64,000 nt of DNA from Luidia sarsii (Eukaryota; Echinodermata; Asteroidea; Paxillosida; Luidiidae), in contig OX465114.1 of assembly GCA_949987565.1 (NCBI GenBank), positions 186,001-250,000 on the forward strand. Direction: 5' to 3'. Below, one piece after another: positions 35,287 through 48,062 of the stretch. The number at the start of each line of letters is the position of its first letter. Position 1 is the stretch's first letter. A program made the position numbers and the translations under genes. The notes beneath the pieces were generated by a model. It saw nothing but the letters and a program-made list of their open reading frames with translations, was not told the origin of the DNA and did no database searches.

Positions 35287-37218
35287 AACATGGAGACGTG
35301 CCTTCCCTAAATCCACTGACATTTTGGCACCGACTACGATGAGCGCATCCTGCCATCTATCTGCAACGAGGTCAGTGTCCAAGGTCAACTCACTAGTGGC
35401 CAGAATTGACCTCTTGGGTTTTGAGTGTGGCTATAAGCCAGGCACTCCATGCATGAAGTCAAGTCCCAACGTATTCAGTTACACAGGGTAGCTCTTCGTC
35501 TATTTGGCAATTGTCTATCCTGCTTAACAACGCGTTGAGTTTGTTCTTCGTCTATTTAGCAGTTAGTGCTTGCCTAACGCGTTGAGTTTGTTCTTCATCT
35601 ATTTAGTATTTAGTGCTTGCCCAACGTGTTGAGTTTGTTCTTCATCTATTTAGCAGTTAGTGCTTGCCTAACGCGTTGAGTTTGTTCTTCATCTATTTAG
35701 CAGTTAGTGCTTGCCCAACGCGTTGAGTTTGTTATTCATCTATTTAGTAGTTAGTGCTTGCCTAACGCGTTGAGTTCGTTCTTCATCTATTTAGTATTTA
35801 TTGCTTGCCCAACGCGTTGAGTTTGTTCTTCATCTATTTAGCAGTTAGTGCTTGCCCAATGCGTTGAGTTTGTTCTTCATCTATGTAGCAGTTAGTGCTT
35901 GCCCAACGCGTTGAGTTTGTTCTTCATCTATTTAGCAGTTAGTGCTTGCCCAATGCGTTGAGTTTGTTCTTCATCTATTTAGCAGTTAGTGCTTGCCTAA
36001 GGCGTTGAGTTTGTTCTTCATGTATTTAGCAGTTAGTGCTTGCCCAACGCGTTGAGTTTGTTCTTCATCTATTTCTGTTAGTGCTTGCCTAACGCGTTGA
36101 GTTTTTTCTTCATCTATTTAGTAGTTAGTGCTTGCCCAATGCCTTGAGTTTGTTCTTCATCTATTTAGCTGTTAGTGCTTGCCCAATGCGTTGAGTTTGT
36201 TCTTCATCTATTTAGTAGTTAGTGCTTGCCCAACGCGTTGAGTTTGTTCTTCGTCTATTTAGCAGTTAGTGCTTGCCTAACGCGTTGAGTTTGTTCTTCA
36301 TCTATTTAGCAGTTAGTGCTTGCCCAACGCGTTGAGTTTGTTCTTCATCTATTTAGTAGATAGTGCTTGCCCAACGCGTTGAGTTTGTTCTTCATCTAAT
36401 TAGCAGTTAGTGCTTGCCTAACGCGTTGAGTTTGTTCTTCATCTATTTAGTAGTTAGTGCTTGCCCAACGCGTTGAGTTTGTTCTTCATCTATTTAGCAG
36501 TTAGTGCTTGCCCAATGCGTTGAGTTTGTTCTTCATCTATTTAGCAGTTAGTGCTTGCCTTACGCGTTGAGTTTTTTCTTCATCTATTCAGTAGTTAGTG
36601 CTTGCCCAACACGTTGAGTTTGTTCTTCATCTATTTAGCAGTTAGTGCTTGCCCAACGCGTTGAGTTTGTTCTGCATCTATTTAGTAGTTAGTGCTTGCC
36701 CAACGCGTTGAGTTTGTTCTTCATCTATTTAGCAGTTAGTGCTTGCCTAAGGCGTTGAGTTTGTTCTTCATGTATTTAGCAGTTAGTGCTTGCCCAACGC
36801 GTTGAGTTTGTTCTTCGTCTATTTAGTAGTAAGTGCTTGCCCAACGCGTTGAGTTTGTTCTTCGTCTATTTAGTAGTTAGTGCTTGCCCAACGCGTTGAG
36901 TTTGTTCTTCATCTATTTAGCAGTTAGTGCTTGCCCAATGCGTGGAGTTTGTTCTTCATCTATTTAGCAGTTAGTGCTTGCCCAATGCGTGGAGTTTGTT
37001 CTTCATCTATTTAGTAGTTAGTGCTTGCCCAACGCGTTGAGTTTGTTCTTCATCTATTTAGCAGTTAGTGCTTGCCCAATGCGTTGAGTTTGTTCTTTGT
37101 CTATTTAGCTGTTTATAGACCTTTACATGTGCAGTGCTTCTTCACGGCTATAATCTTGCAGGCAGAAAAGTGACTGTGCTTATTTTATCCCTGTTACCTC
37201 GCAGATCTTTTGACCGTG
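35287..37218. repeat. Block 28: beta2 spacer, 34 units, T2 tail (1,932 bp)
   Basis: Block-15-like, one unit longer. Near 36842 it has CCCAACGCGTTGAG after TAGTAAG where other beta2 blocks have CCCAATGCATTG, a marker shared only with block 31. The 45-bp unit is near 36070. Confidence 0.92.
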
Positions 37219-38165
37219 AACATGGAGACGTGCCTTCCCTAAATCCACTGACATTTTGGCACCGACTACGATGAGCGCATCCTGCCATCTATCTGCAACG
37301 AGGTCAGTGTCCAAGGTCAACTCACTAGTGGCCAGAATTGACCTCTTGGGTTTTGAGTGTGGCTATAAGCCAGGCACTCCATGCATGAAGTCAAGTCCCA
37401 ACGTATTCAGTTACACTGGGTAGCTCTTCGTCTATTTGGCAATTGTCTATCCTGCTTGCCAACGCGTTGAGTTTGTTCTTCGTCTATTTAGCAGTTAGTG
37501 CTTGCCTAACGCGTTGAGTTTGTTCTTCATCTATTTAGTATTTAGTGCTTGCCCAACGTGTTGAGTTTGTTCTTCATCTATTTAGCAGTTAGTGCTTGCC
37601 TAACGCGTTGAGTTTGTTCTTCATCTATTTAGCAGTTAGTGCTTGCCCAACGCGTTGAGTTTGTTCTTCATCTATTTAGTAGTTAGTGCTTGCCTAACGC
37701 GTTGAGTTCGTTCTTCATCTATTTAGTATTTATTGCTTGCCCAACGCGTTGAGTTTGTTCTTCATCTATTTAGCAGTTAGTGCTTGCCCAACGCGTTGAG
37801 TTTGTTCTTCATCTATTTAGCAGTTAGTGCTTGCCTAACGCGTTGAGTTTTTTCTTCATCTATTCAGTAGTTAGTGCTTGCCCAATGCGTTGAGTTTGTT
37901 CTTCATCTATTTAGCTGTTAGTGCTTGCCCAATGCGTTGAGTTTGTTCTTCATCTATTTAGTAGTTAGTGCTTGCCCAACGCGTTGAGTTTGTTATTCAT
38001 CTATTTAGCAGTTAGTGCTTGCCCAACGCGTTGAGTTTGTTCTTCGTCTATTTAGCAGTTTATAGACCTTTACATGTGCAGTGCTTCTTCACGGCTATAA
38101 TCTTGCAGGCAGAAAAGTGACTGTGCTTATTTTATCCCTGTTACCTCGCAGATCTTTTGACCGTG
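37219..38165. repeat. Block 29: beta1 spacer, 13 units, T1 tail (947 bp)
   Basis: Its spacer has the private TTACACTGGG at 37411, found again only in block 32, 4,120 bp away. Confidence 0.92.
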
Positions 38166-39406
38166 AACATGGAGACGAGCCTTCCCTAAATCCACTGACA
38201 TTTTGGCACCGACTACGATGAGCGCATCCTGCCATCCATCTGCAACGAGGTCAGTGTCCAAGGTCAACTCACTAGTGGCCAGAATTGACCTCTTGGGTTT
38301 TGAGTGTGGCTATAAGCCAGGCACTCCATGCATGAAGTCAAGTCCCAACGTATTCAGTTACACAGTGTAGCTCTTCGTCTGTTTGGCAATAGTCTATCCT
38401 GCTTGCCAACGCGTTGAGTTTGTTCTTCGTCTATTTAGCAGTTAGTGCTTGCCCAACGCGTTGAGTTTGTTCTTCATCTATTTAGTAGTTAGTGCTTGCC
38501 CAACGCGTTGAGTTTGTTCTTCATCTATTTAGCAGTTAGTGCTTGCCTAACGCGTTGAGTTTGTTCTTCATCTATTTAGTAGTTAGTGCTTGCCCAACGC
38601 GTTGAGTTTGTTCTTCATCTACATGTACATGTATTTAGCAGTTAGTGCTTGCCTAACGCGTTGAGTTTTTTCTTCATCTATTTAGCAGTTAGTGCTTGCC
38701 TAACGAGTTGAGTTTGTTCTTCATCTAATTAGCAGTTAGTGCTTGCCCAACGCGTTGAGTTTGTTCTTCATCTATTTAGCAGTTAGTGCTTGCCTAACGC
38801 GTTGAGTTTTTTCTTCATCTATTTAGTGGTTAGTGCTTGCCCAACGCGTTGAGTTTGTTCTTCGTCTATTTAGTAGTAAGTGCTTGCCCAATGCGTTGAG
38901 TTTGTTCTTCATGTTTTTAGCAGTTAGTGCTTGCCCAATGCGTTGAGTTTGTTCTTCATGTTTTTAGCAGTAAGTGCTTGCCCAATGCGTGGAGTTTGTT
39001 CTTCATCTATTTAGCAGTTAGTGCTTGCCCAACGCGTTGAGTTTGTTCTTCATGTTTTTAGCAGTAAGTGCTTGCCCAATGCGTGGAGTTTGTTCTTCAT
39101 CTATTTAGCAGTTAGTGCTTGCCCAACGCGTTGAGTTTGTTCTTCATCTATTTAGCAGTTAGTGCTTGCCCAATGCGTGGAGTTTGTTCTTCATCTATTT
39201 AGTAGTTAGTGCTTGCCCAACGCGTTGAGTTTGTTCTTCATCTATTTAGCAGTTAGTGCTTGCCCAATGCGTTGAGTTTGTTCTTTGTCTATTTAGCTGT
39301 TTATAGACCTTTACATGTGCAGTGCTTCTTCACGGCTATAATCTTGCAGGCAGAAAAGTGACTGTGCTTATTTTATCCCTGTTACCTCGCAGATCTTTTG
39401 ACCGTG
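38166..39406. repeat. Block 30: alpha spacer, 19 units, T2 tail (duplication seam)
   Basis: The insertion is at 38620-38633. The tract is a normal alpha tract to about 38840 and then jumps to the end of block 27 (TTCGTC at 38861 where block 33 has TTCATC at 42981). It contains the seam of the 4,120-bp tandem duplication. Confidence 0.91.
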
Positions 39407-41338
39407 AACATGGAGACGTGCCTTCCCTAAATCCACTGACATTTTGGCACCGACTACGATGAGCGCATCCTGCCATCTATCTGCAACGAGGTCAGTGTCC
39501 AAGGTCAACTCACTAGTGGCCAGAATTGACCTCTTGGGTTTTGAGTGTGGCTATAAGCCAGGCACTCCATGCATGAAGTCAAGTCCCAACGTATTCAGTT
39601 ACACAGGGTAGCTCTTCGTCTATTTGGCAATTGTCTATCCTGCTTAACAACGCGTTGAGTTTGTTCTTCGTCTATTTAGCAGTTAGTGCTTGCCTAACGC
39701 GTTGAGTTTGTTCTTCATCTATTTAGTATTTAGTGCTTGCCCAACGTGTTGAGTTTGTTCTTCATCTATTTAGCAGTTAGTGCTTGCCTAACGCGTTGAG
39801 TTTGTTCTTCATCTATTTAGCAGTTAGTGCTTGCCCAACGCGTTGAGTTTGTTATTCATCTATTTAGTAGTTAGTGCTTGCCTAACGCGTTGAGTTCGTT
39901 CTTCATCTATTTAGTATTTATTGCTTGCCCAACGCGTTGAGTTTGTTCTTCATCTATTTAGCAGTTAGTGCTTGCCCAATGCGTTGAGTTTGTTCTTCAT
40001 CTATGTAGCAGTTAGTGCTTGCCCAACGCGTTGAGTTTGTTCTTCATCTATTTAGCAGTTAGTGCTTGCCCAATGCGTTGAGTTTGTTCTTCATCTATTT
40101 AGCAGTTAGTGCTTGCCTAAGGCGTTGAGTTTGTTCTTCATGTATTTAGCAGTTAGTGCTTGCCCAACGCGTTGAGTTTGTTCTTCATCTATTTCTGTTA
40201 GTGCTTGCCTAACGCGTTGAGTTTTTTCTTCATCTATTTAGTAGTTAGTGCTTGCCCAATGCCTTGAGTTTGTTCTTCATCTATTTAGCTGTTAGTGCTT
40301 GCCCAATGCGTTGAGTTTGTTCTTCATCTATTTAGTAGTTAGTGCTTGCCCAACGCGTTGAGTTTGTTCTTCGTCTATTTAGCAGTTAGTGCTTGCCTAA
40401 CGCGTTGAGTTTGTTCTTCATCTATTTAGCAGTTAGTGCTTGCCCAACGCGTTGAGTTTGTTCTTCATCTATTTAGTAGATAGTGCTTGCCCAACGCGTT
40501 GAGTTTGTTCTTCATCTAATTAGCAGTTAGTGCTTGCCTAACGCGTTGAGTTTGTTCTTCATCTATTTAGTAGTTAGTGCTTGCCCAACGCGTTGAGTTT
40601 GTTCTTCATCTATTTAGCAGTTAGTGCTTGCCCAATGCGTTGAGTTTGTTCTTCATCTATTTAGCAGTTAGTGCTTGCCTTACGCGTTGAGTTTTTTCTT
40701 CATCTATTCAGTAGTTAGTGCTTGCCCAACACGTTGAGTTTGTTCTTCATCTATTTAGCAGTTAGTGCTTGCCCAACGCGTTGAGTTTGTTCTGCATCTA
40801 TTTAGTAGTTAGTGCTTGCCCAACGCGTTGAGTTTGTTCTTCATCTATTTAGCAGTTAGTGCTTGCCTAAGGCGTTGAGTTTGTTCTTCATGTATTTAGC
40901 AGTTAGTGCTTGCCCAACGCGTTGAGTTTGTTCTTCGTCTATTTAGTAGTAAGTGCTTGCCCAACGCGTTGAGTTTGTTCTTCGTCTATTTAGTAGTTAG
41001 TGCTTGCCCAACGCGTTGAGTTTGTTCTTCATCTATTTAGCAGTTAGTGCTTGCCCAATGCGTGGAGTTTGTTCTTCATCTATTTAGCAGTTAGTGCTTG
41101 CCCAATGCGTGGAGTTTGTTCTTCATCTATTTAGTAGTTAGTGCTTGCCCAACGCGTTGAGTTTGTTCTTCATCTATTTAGCAGTTAGTGCTTGCCCAAT
41201 GCGTTGAGTTTGTTCTTTGTCTATTTAGCTGTTTATAGACCTTTACATGTGCAGTGCTTCTTCACGGCTATAATCTTGCAGGCAGAAAAGTGACTGTGCT
41301 TATTTTATCCCTGTTACCTCGCAGATCTTTTGACCGTG
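39407..41338. repeat. Block 31: beta2 spacer, 34 units, T2 tail (1,932 bp)
   Basis: Copy of block 28 at 4,120 bp. The 45-bp unit is near 40190. Confidence 0.92.
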
Positions 41339-42285
41339 AACATGGAGACGTGCCTTCCCTAAATCCACTGACATTTTGGCACCGACTACGATGAGCGCAT
41401 CCTGCCATCTATCTGCAACGAGGTCAGTGTCCAAGGTCAACTCACTAGTGGCCAGAATTGACCTCTTGGGTTTTGAGTGTGGCTATAAGCCAGGCACTCC
41501 ATGCATGAAGTCAAGTCCCAACGTATTCAGTTACACTGGGTAGCTCTTCGTCTATTTGGCAATTGTCTATCCTGCTTGCCAACGCGTTGAGTTTGTTCTT
41601 CGTCTATTTAGCAGTTAGTGCTTGCCTAACGCGTTGAGTTTGTTCTTCATCTATTTAGTATTTAGTGCTTGCCCAACGTGTTGAGTTTGTTCTTCATCTA
41701 TTTAGCAGTTAGTGCTTGCCTAACGCGTTGAGTTTGTTCTTCATCTATTTAGCAGTTAGTGCTTGCCCAACGCGTTGAGTTTGTTCTTCATCTATTTAGT
41801 AGTTAGTGCTTGCCTAACGCGTTGAGTTCGTTCTTCATCTATTTAGTATTTATTGCTTGCCCAACGCGTTGAGTTTGTTCTTCATCTATTTAGCAGTTAG
41901 TGCTTGCCCAACGCGTTGAGTTTGTTCTTCATCTATTTAGCAGTTAGTGCTTGCCTAACGCGTTGAGTTTTTTCTTCATCTATTCAGTAGTTAGTGCTTG
42001 CCCAATGCGTTGAGTTTGTTCTTCATCTATTTAGCTGTTAGTGCTTGCCCAATGCGTTGAGTTTGTTCTTCATCTATTTAGTAGTTAGTGCTTGCCCAAC
42101 GCGTTGAGTTTGTTATTCATCTATTTAGCAGTTAGTGCTTGCCCAACGCGTTGAGTTTGTTCTTCGTCTATTTAGCAGTTTATAGACCTTTACATGTGCA
42201 GTGCTTCTTCACGGCTATAATCTTGCAGGCAGAAAAGTGACTGTGCTTATTTTATCCCTGTTACCTCGCAGATCTTTTGACCGTG
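41339..42285. repeat. Block 32: beta1 spacer, 13 units, T1 tail (947 bp)
   Basis: Copy of block 29, including TTACACTGGG at 41531. Confidence 0.92.
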
Positions 42286-43667
42286 AACATGGAGACGAGC
42301 CTTCCCTAAATCCACTGACATTTTGGCACCGACTACGATGAGCGCATCCTGCCATCCATCTGCAACGAGGTCAGTGTCCAAGGTCAACTCACTAGTGGCC
42401 AGAATTGACCTCTTGGGTTTTGAGTGTGGCTATAAGCCAGGCACTCCATGCATGAAGTCAAGTCCCAACGTATTCAGTTACACAGTGTAGCTCTTCGTCT
42501 GTTTGGCAATAGTCTATCCTGCTTGCCAACGCGTTGAGTTTGTTCTTCGTCTATTTAGCAGTTAGTGCTTGCCCAACGCGTTGAGTTTGTTCTTCATCTA
42601 TTTAGTAGTTAGTGCTTGCCCAACGCGTTGAGTTTGTTCTTCATCTATTTAGCAGTTAGTGCTTGCCTAACGCGTTGAGTTTGTTCTTCATCTATTTAGT
42701 AGTTAGTGCTTGCCCAACGCGTTGAGTTTGTTCTTCATCTACATGTACATGTATTTAGCAGTTAGTGCTTGCCTAACGCGTTGAGTTTTTTCTTCATCTA
42801 TTTAGCAGTTAGTGCTTGCCTAACGAGTTGAGTTTGTTCTTCATCTAATTAGCAGTTAGTGCTTGCCCAACGCGTTGAGTTTGTTCTTCATCTATTTAGC
42901 AGTTAGTGCTTGCCTAACGCGTTGAGTTTTTTCTTCATCTATTTAGTGGTTAGTGCTTGCCCAACGCGTTGAGTTTGTTCTTCATCTATTTAGCAGTTAG
43001 TGCTTGCCCAATGCGTTGAGTTTGTTCTTCATCTATTTAGCAGTTAGTGCTTGCCCAATGCGTTGAGTTTGTTCTTCATCTATTTAGCAGTTAGTGCTTG
43101 CCTAACGCGTTGAGTTTTTTCTTCATCTATTCAGTAGTTAGTGCTTGCCCAACGCGTTGAGTTTGTTCTTCATCTATTTAGCAGTTAGTGCTTGCCCAAC
43201 GCGTTGAGTTTGTTCTGCATCTATTTAGTAGTTAGTGCTTGCCCAACGCGTTGAGTTTGTTCTTCATCTATTTAGCAGTTAGTGCTTGCCTAAGGCGTTG
43301 AGTTTGTTCTTCATGTATTTAGCAGTTAGTGCTTGCCCAACGCGTTGAGTTTGTTCTTCGTCTATTTAGTAGTAAGTGCTTGCCCAATGCGTTGAGTTTG
43401 TTCTTCATCTATTTAGCAGTTAGTGCTTGCCCAATGCGTGGAGTTTGTTCTTCATCTATTTAGTAGTTAGTGCTTGCCCAACGCGTTGAGTTTGTTCTTC
43501 ATCTATTTAGCAGTTAGTGCTTGCCTAATGCGTTGAGTTTGTTCTTTGTCTATTTAGCTGTTTATAGACCTTTACATGTGCAGTGCTTCTTCACGGCTAT
43601 AATCTTGCAGGCAGAAAAGTGACTGTGCTTATTTTATCCCTGTTACCTCGCAGATCTTTTGACCGTG
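42286..43667. repeat. Block 33: alpha spacer, 22 units, T2 tail
   Basis: The insertion is at 42740-42753. It continues as an ordinary alpha tract where block 30 switches. Its last unit has a private GCCTAATGCG near 43524. Confidence 0.91.
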
Positions 43668-45131
43668 AACATGGAGACGTGCCTTCCCTAAATTCACTGA
43701 CATTTTGGCACCGACTACGATGAGCGCATCCTGCCATCTATCTGCAACGAGGTCAGTGTCCAAGGTCAACTCACTAGTGGCCAGAATTGACCTCTTGGGT
43801 TTTGAGTGTGGCTATAAGCCAGGCACTCCATGCATGAAGTCAAGTCCCAACGTATTCAGTTACACAGGGTAGCTCTTCGTCTATTTGGCAATTGTCTATC
43901 CTGCTTGCCAACGCGTTGAGTTTGTTCTTCGTCTATTTAGCAGTTAGTGCTTGCCCAACGCGTTGAGTTTGTTCTTCATCTATTTAGTAGTTAGTGCTTG
44001 CCCAACGCGTTGAGTTTGTTCTTCATCTATTTAGTGGTTAGTGCTTGCCCAACGCGTTGAGTTTGTTCTTCATCTATTTAGCAGTTAGTGCTTGCCCAAT
44101 GCGTTGAGTTTGTTCTTCATCTATTTAGCAGTTAGTGCTTGCCCAATGCATTGAGTTTGTTCTTCATCTATTTAGCAGTTAGTGCTTGCCTAACGCGTTG
44201 AGTTTTTTCTTCATCTATTCAGTAGTTAGTGCTTGCCCAACGCGTTGAGTTTGTTCTTCATCTATTTAGCAGTTAGTGCTTGCCCAACGCGTTGAGTTTG
44301 TTCTGCATCTATTTAGTAGTTAGTGCTTGCCCAACGCGTTGAGTTTGTTCTTCATCTATTTAGCAGTTAGTGCTTGCCTAAGGCGTTGAGTTTGTTCTTC
44401 ATGTTTTTAGCAGTTAGTGCTTGCCCAACGCGTTGAGTTTGTTCTTCGTCTATTTAGTAGTAAGTGCTTGCCCAATGCGTTGAGTTTGTTCTTCATCTAT
44501 TTAGCAGTTAGTGCTTGCCCAATGCGTGGAGTTTGTTCTTCATCTATTTAGTAGTTAGTGCTTGCCCAACGCGTTGAGTTTGTTCTTCATCTATTTAGCA
44601 GTTAGTGCTTGCCCAACGCGTTGAGTTTGTTCTGCATCTATTTAGTAGTTAGTGCTTGCCCAACGCGTTGAGTTTGTTCTTCATCTATTTAGCAGTTAGT
44701 GCTTGCCTAAGGCGTTGAGTTTGTTCTTCATGTTTTTAGCAGTTAGTGCTTGCCCAACGCGTTGAGTTTGTTCTTCGTCTATTTAGTAGTAAGTGCTTGC
44801 CCAATGCGTTGAGTTTGTTCTTCATCTATTTAGCAGTTAGTGCTTGCCCAATGCGTGGAGTTTGTTCTTCATCTATTTAGCAGTTAGTGCTTGCCCAACG
44901 CGTTGAGTTTGTTCTTCGTCTATTTAGTGGTAAGTGCTTGCCCAACGCGTTGAGTTTGTTCTTCATCTATTTAGCAGTTAGTGCTTGCCCAATGCGTTGA
45001 GTTTGTTCTTTGTCTATTTAGCTGTTTATAGACCTTTACATGTGCAGTGCTTCTTCACGGCTATAATCTTGCAGGCAGAAAAGTGACTGTGCTTATTTTA
45101 TCCCTGTTACCTCGCAGATCTTTTGACCGTG
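43668..45131. repeat. Block 34: beta1 spacer on a block-11-like tract (chimera), 24 units, T2 tail
   Basis: A beta spacer with private AAATTCACTG near 43690 is followed after a few units by the right half of block 11, including CAATGCATTG and the seven-unit duplication (CATGTTTTTAG near 44401 and 44730, 329 bp apart). A CGTCTATTTAGTGGTAAG unit near 44928 is private. Confidence 0.9.
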
Positions 45132-47253
45132 AACATGGAGACGTGCCTTCCCTAAATCCACTGACATTTTGGCACCGACTACGATGAGCGCATCCTGCCA
45201 TCTATCTGCAACGAGGTCAGTGTCCAAGGTCAACTCACTAGTGGCCAGAATTGACCTCTTGGGTTTTGAGTGTGGCTATAAGCCAGGCACTCCATGCATG
45301 AAGTCAAGTCCCAACGTATTCAGTTACACAGGGTAGCTCTTCGTCTATTTGGCAATTGTCTATCCTGCTTGCCAACGCGTTGAGTTTGTTCTTCGTCTAT
45401 TTAGCAGTTAGTGCTTGCCTAACGCGTTGAGTTTGTTCTTCATCTATTTAGTATTTAGTGCTTGCCCAACGTGTTGAGTTTGTTCTTCATCTATTTAGCA
45501 GTTAGTGCTTGCCTAACGCGTTGAGTTTGTTCTTCATCTATTTAGCAGTTAGTGCTTGCCCAACGCGTTGAGTTTGTTCTTCATCTATTTAGTAGTTAGT
45601 GCTTGCCTAACGCGTTGAGTTCGTTCTTCATCTATTTAGTATTTATTGCTTGCCCAACGCGTTGAGTTTGTTCTTCATCTATTTAGCAGTTAGTGCTTGC
45701 CCAATGCGTTGAGTTTGTTCTTCATCTATGTAGCAGTTAGTGCTTGCCCAACGCGTTGAGTTTGTTCTTCATCTATTTAGCAGTTAGTGCTTGCCCAACG
45801 CGTTGAGTTTGTTCTTCATCTATTTAGCAGTTAGTGCTTGCCCAATGCGTTGAGTTTGTTCTTCATCTATTTAGCAGTTAGTGCTTGCCTAACGCGTTGA
45901 GTTTTTTCTTCATCTATTCAGTAGTTAGTGCTTGCCCAACGCGTTGAGTTTGTTCTTCATCTATTTAGCAGTTAGTGCTTGCCTAACGCGTTGAGTTTGT
46001 TCTGCATCTATTTAGTAGTTAGTGCTTGCCCAACGCGTTGAGTTTGTTCTTCATCTATTTAGCAGTTAGTGCTTGCCTAAGGCGTTGAGTTTGTTCTTCA
46101 TGTATTTAGCAGTAAGTGCTTGCCCAACGCGTTGAGTTTGTTCTTCGTCTATTTAGTAGTAAGTGCTTGCCCAATGCGTTGAGTTTGTTCTTCATCTATT
46201 TAGCAGTTAGTGCTTGCCTAACGCGTTGAGTTTTTTCTTCATCTATTTAGTAGTTAGTGCTTGCCCAACGCGTTGCGTTTGTTCTTCATCTATTTAGCAG
46301 TTAGTGCTTGCCCAATGCGTTGAGTTTGTTCTTCATCTATTTAGCAGTTAGTGCTTGCCCAACGCGTTGAGTTTGTTCTTCGTCTATTTAGCAGTTAGTG
46401 CTTGCCTAACGCGTTGAGTTTGTTCTTCATCTATTTAGCAGTTAGTGCTTGCCCAACGCGTTGAGTTTGTTCTTCATCTATTTAGTAGATAGTGCTTGCC
46501 CAACGCGTTGAGTTTGTTCTTCATCTAATTAGCAGTTAGTGCTTGCCTAACGCGTTGAGTTTGTTCTTCATCTATTTAGTAGTTAGTGCTTGCCCAACGC
46601 GTTGAGTTTGTTCTTCATCTATTTAGCAGTTAGTGCTTGCCCAATGCGTTGAGTTTGTTCTTCATCTATTTAGCAGTTAGTGCTTGCCTAACGCGTTGAG
46701 TTTTTTCTTCATCTATTCAGTAGTTAGTGCTTGCCCAACACGTTGAGTTTGTTCTTCATCTATTTAGCAGTTAGTGCTTGCCCAACGCGTTGAGTTTGTT
46801 CTGCATCTATTTAGTAGTTAGTGCTTGCCCAACGCGTTGAGTTTGTTCTTCATCTATTTAGCAGTTAGTGCTTGCCTAAGGCGTTGAGTTTGTTCTTCAT
46901 GTATTTAGCAGTTAGTGCTTGCCCAACGCGTTGAGTTTGTTCTTCGTCTATTTAGTAGTAAGTGCTTGCCCAATGCGTTGAGTTTGTTCTTCATCTATTT
47001 AGCAGTTAGTGCTTGCCCAATGCGTGGAGTTTGTTCTTCATCTATTTAGTAGTTAGTGCTTGCCCAACGCGTTGAGTTTGTTCTTCATCTATTTAGCAGT
47101 TAGTGCTTGCCCAATGCGTTGAGTTTGTTCTTTGTCTATTTAGCTGTTTATAGACCTTTACATGTGCAGTGCTTCTTCACGGCTATAATCTTGCAGGCAG
47201 AAAAGTGACTGTGCTTATTTTATCCCTGTTACCTCGCAGATCTTTTGACCGTG
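45132..47253. repeat. Block 35: beta1 spacer, 38 units, T2 tail
   Basis: Long beta1 block similar to block 12, with GTTGCGTTTG near 46273. From about 45740 on it matches block 44 at offset 14,055. Confidence 0.91.
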
Positions 47254-48062
47254 AACATGGAGACGTGCCTTCCCTAAATCCACTGACATTTTGGCACCGA
47301 CTACGATGAGCGCATCCTGCCATCTATCTGCAACGAGGTCAGTGTCCAAGGTCAACTCACTAGTGGCCAGAATTGACCTCTTGGGTTTTGAGTGTGGCTA
47401 TAAGCCAGGCACTCCATGCATGAAGTCAAGTCCCAACGTATTCAGTTACACAGGGTAGCTCTTCGTCTATTTGGCAATTGTCTATCCTGCTTGCCAACGC
47501 GTTGAGTTTGTTCTTCGTCTATTTAGCAGTTAGTGCTTGCCTAACGCGTTGAGTTTGTTCTTCATCTATTTAGTATTTAGTGCTTGCCCAACGTGTTGAG
47601 TTTGTTCTTCATCTATTTAGCAGTTAGTGCTTGCCTAACGCGTTGAGTTTGTTCTTCATTTATTTAGCAGTTAGTGCTTGCCCAACGCGTTGAGTTTGTT
47701 CTTCATCTATTTAGTAGTTAGTGCTTGCCTAACGCGTTGAGTTCGTTCTTCATCTATTTAGTATTTATTGCTTGCCCAACGCGTTGAGTTTGTTCTTCAT
47801 CTATTTAGCAGTTAGTGCTTGCCCAACGCGTTGAGTTTGTTCTTCATCTATTTAGCAGTTAGTGCTTGCCTAACGCGTTGAGTTTTTTCTTCATCTATTC
47901 AGTAGTTAGTGCTTGCCCAATGCGTTGAGTTTGTTCTTCATCTATTTAGCTGTTAGTGCTTGACCTTTACATGTGCAGTGCTTCTTCACGGCTATAATCG
48001 TGCAGGCAGAAAAGTGACTGTGCTTATTTTATCCCTGTTACCTCGCAGATCTTTTGACCGTG
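47254..48062. repeat. Block 36: beta1 spacer, 10 units, T3 tail (809 bp)
   Basis: Pairs with block 22 (offset 20,133) and block 45 (offset 14,055). Confidence 0.92.

Larger units (their letters stand above)
34709..42983. repeat. 4,120-bp tandem duplication of several blocks
   Basis: Bases about 34709-38863 and 38829-42983 match at a constant offset of 4,120. Shared private changes include TTACACTGGG (37411 and 41531) instead of TTACACAGGG, and a cluster of CATGTTTTTAG units (34790 and 38910). Blocks of 1,932 and 947 bp occur in both copies. The left edge mismatch is at about 34707/38827 (AGCAGT against AGTGGT) and the right edge at 38864/42984 (CGTC against CATC), placing the crossover in about 35 bp of one 47-mer. 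Confidence 0.88.
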
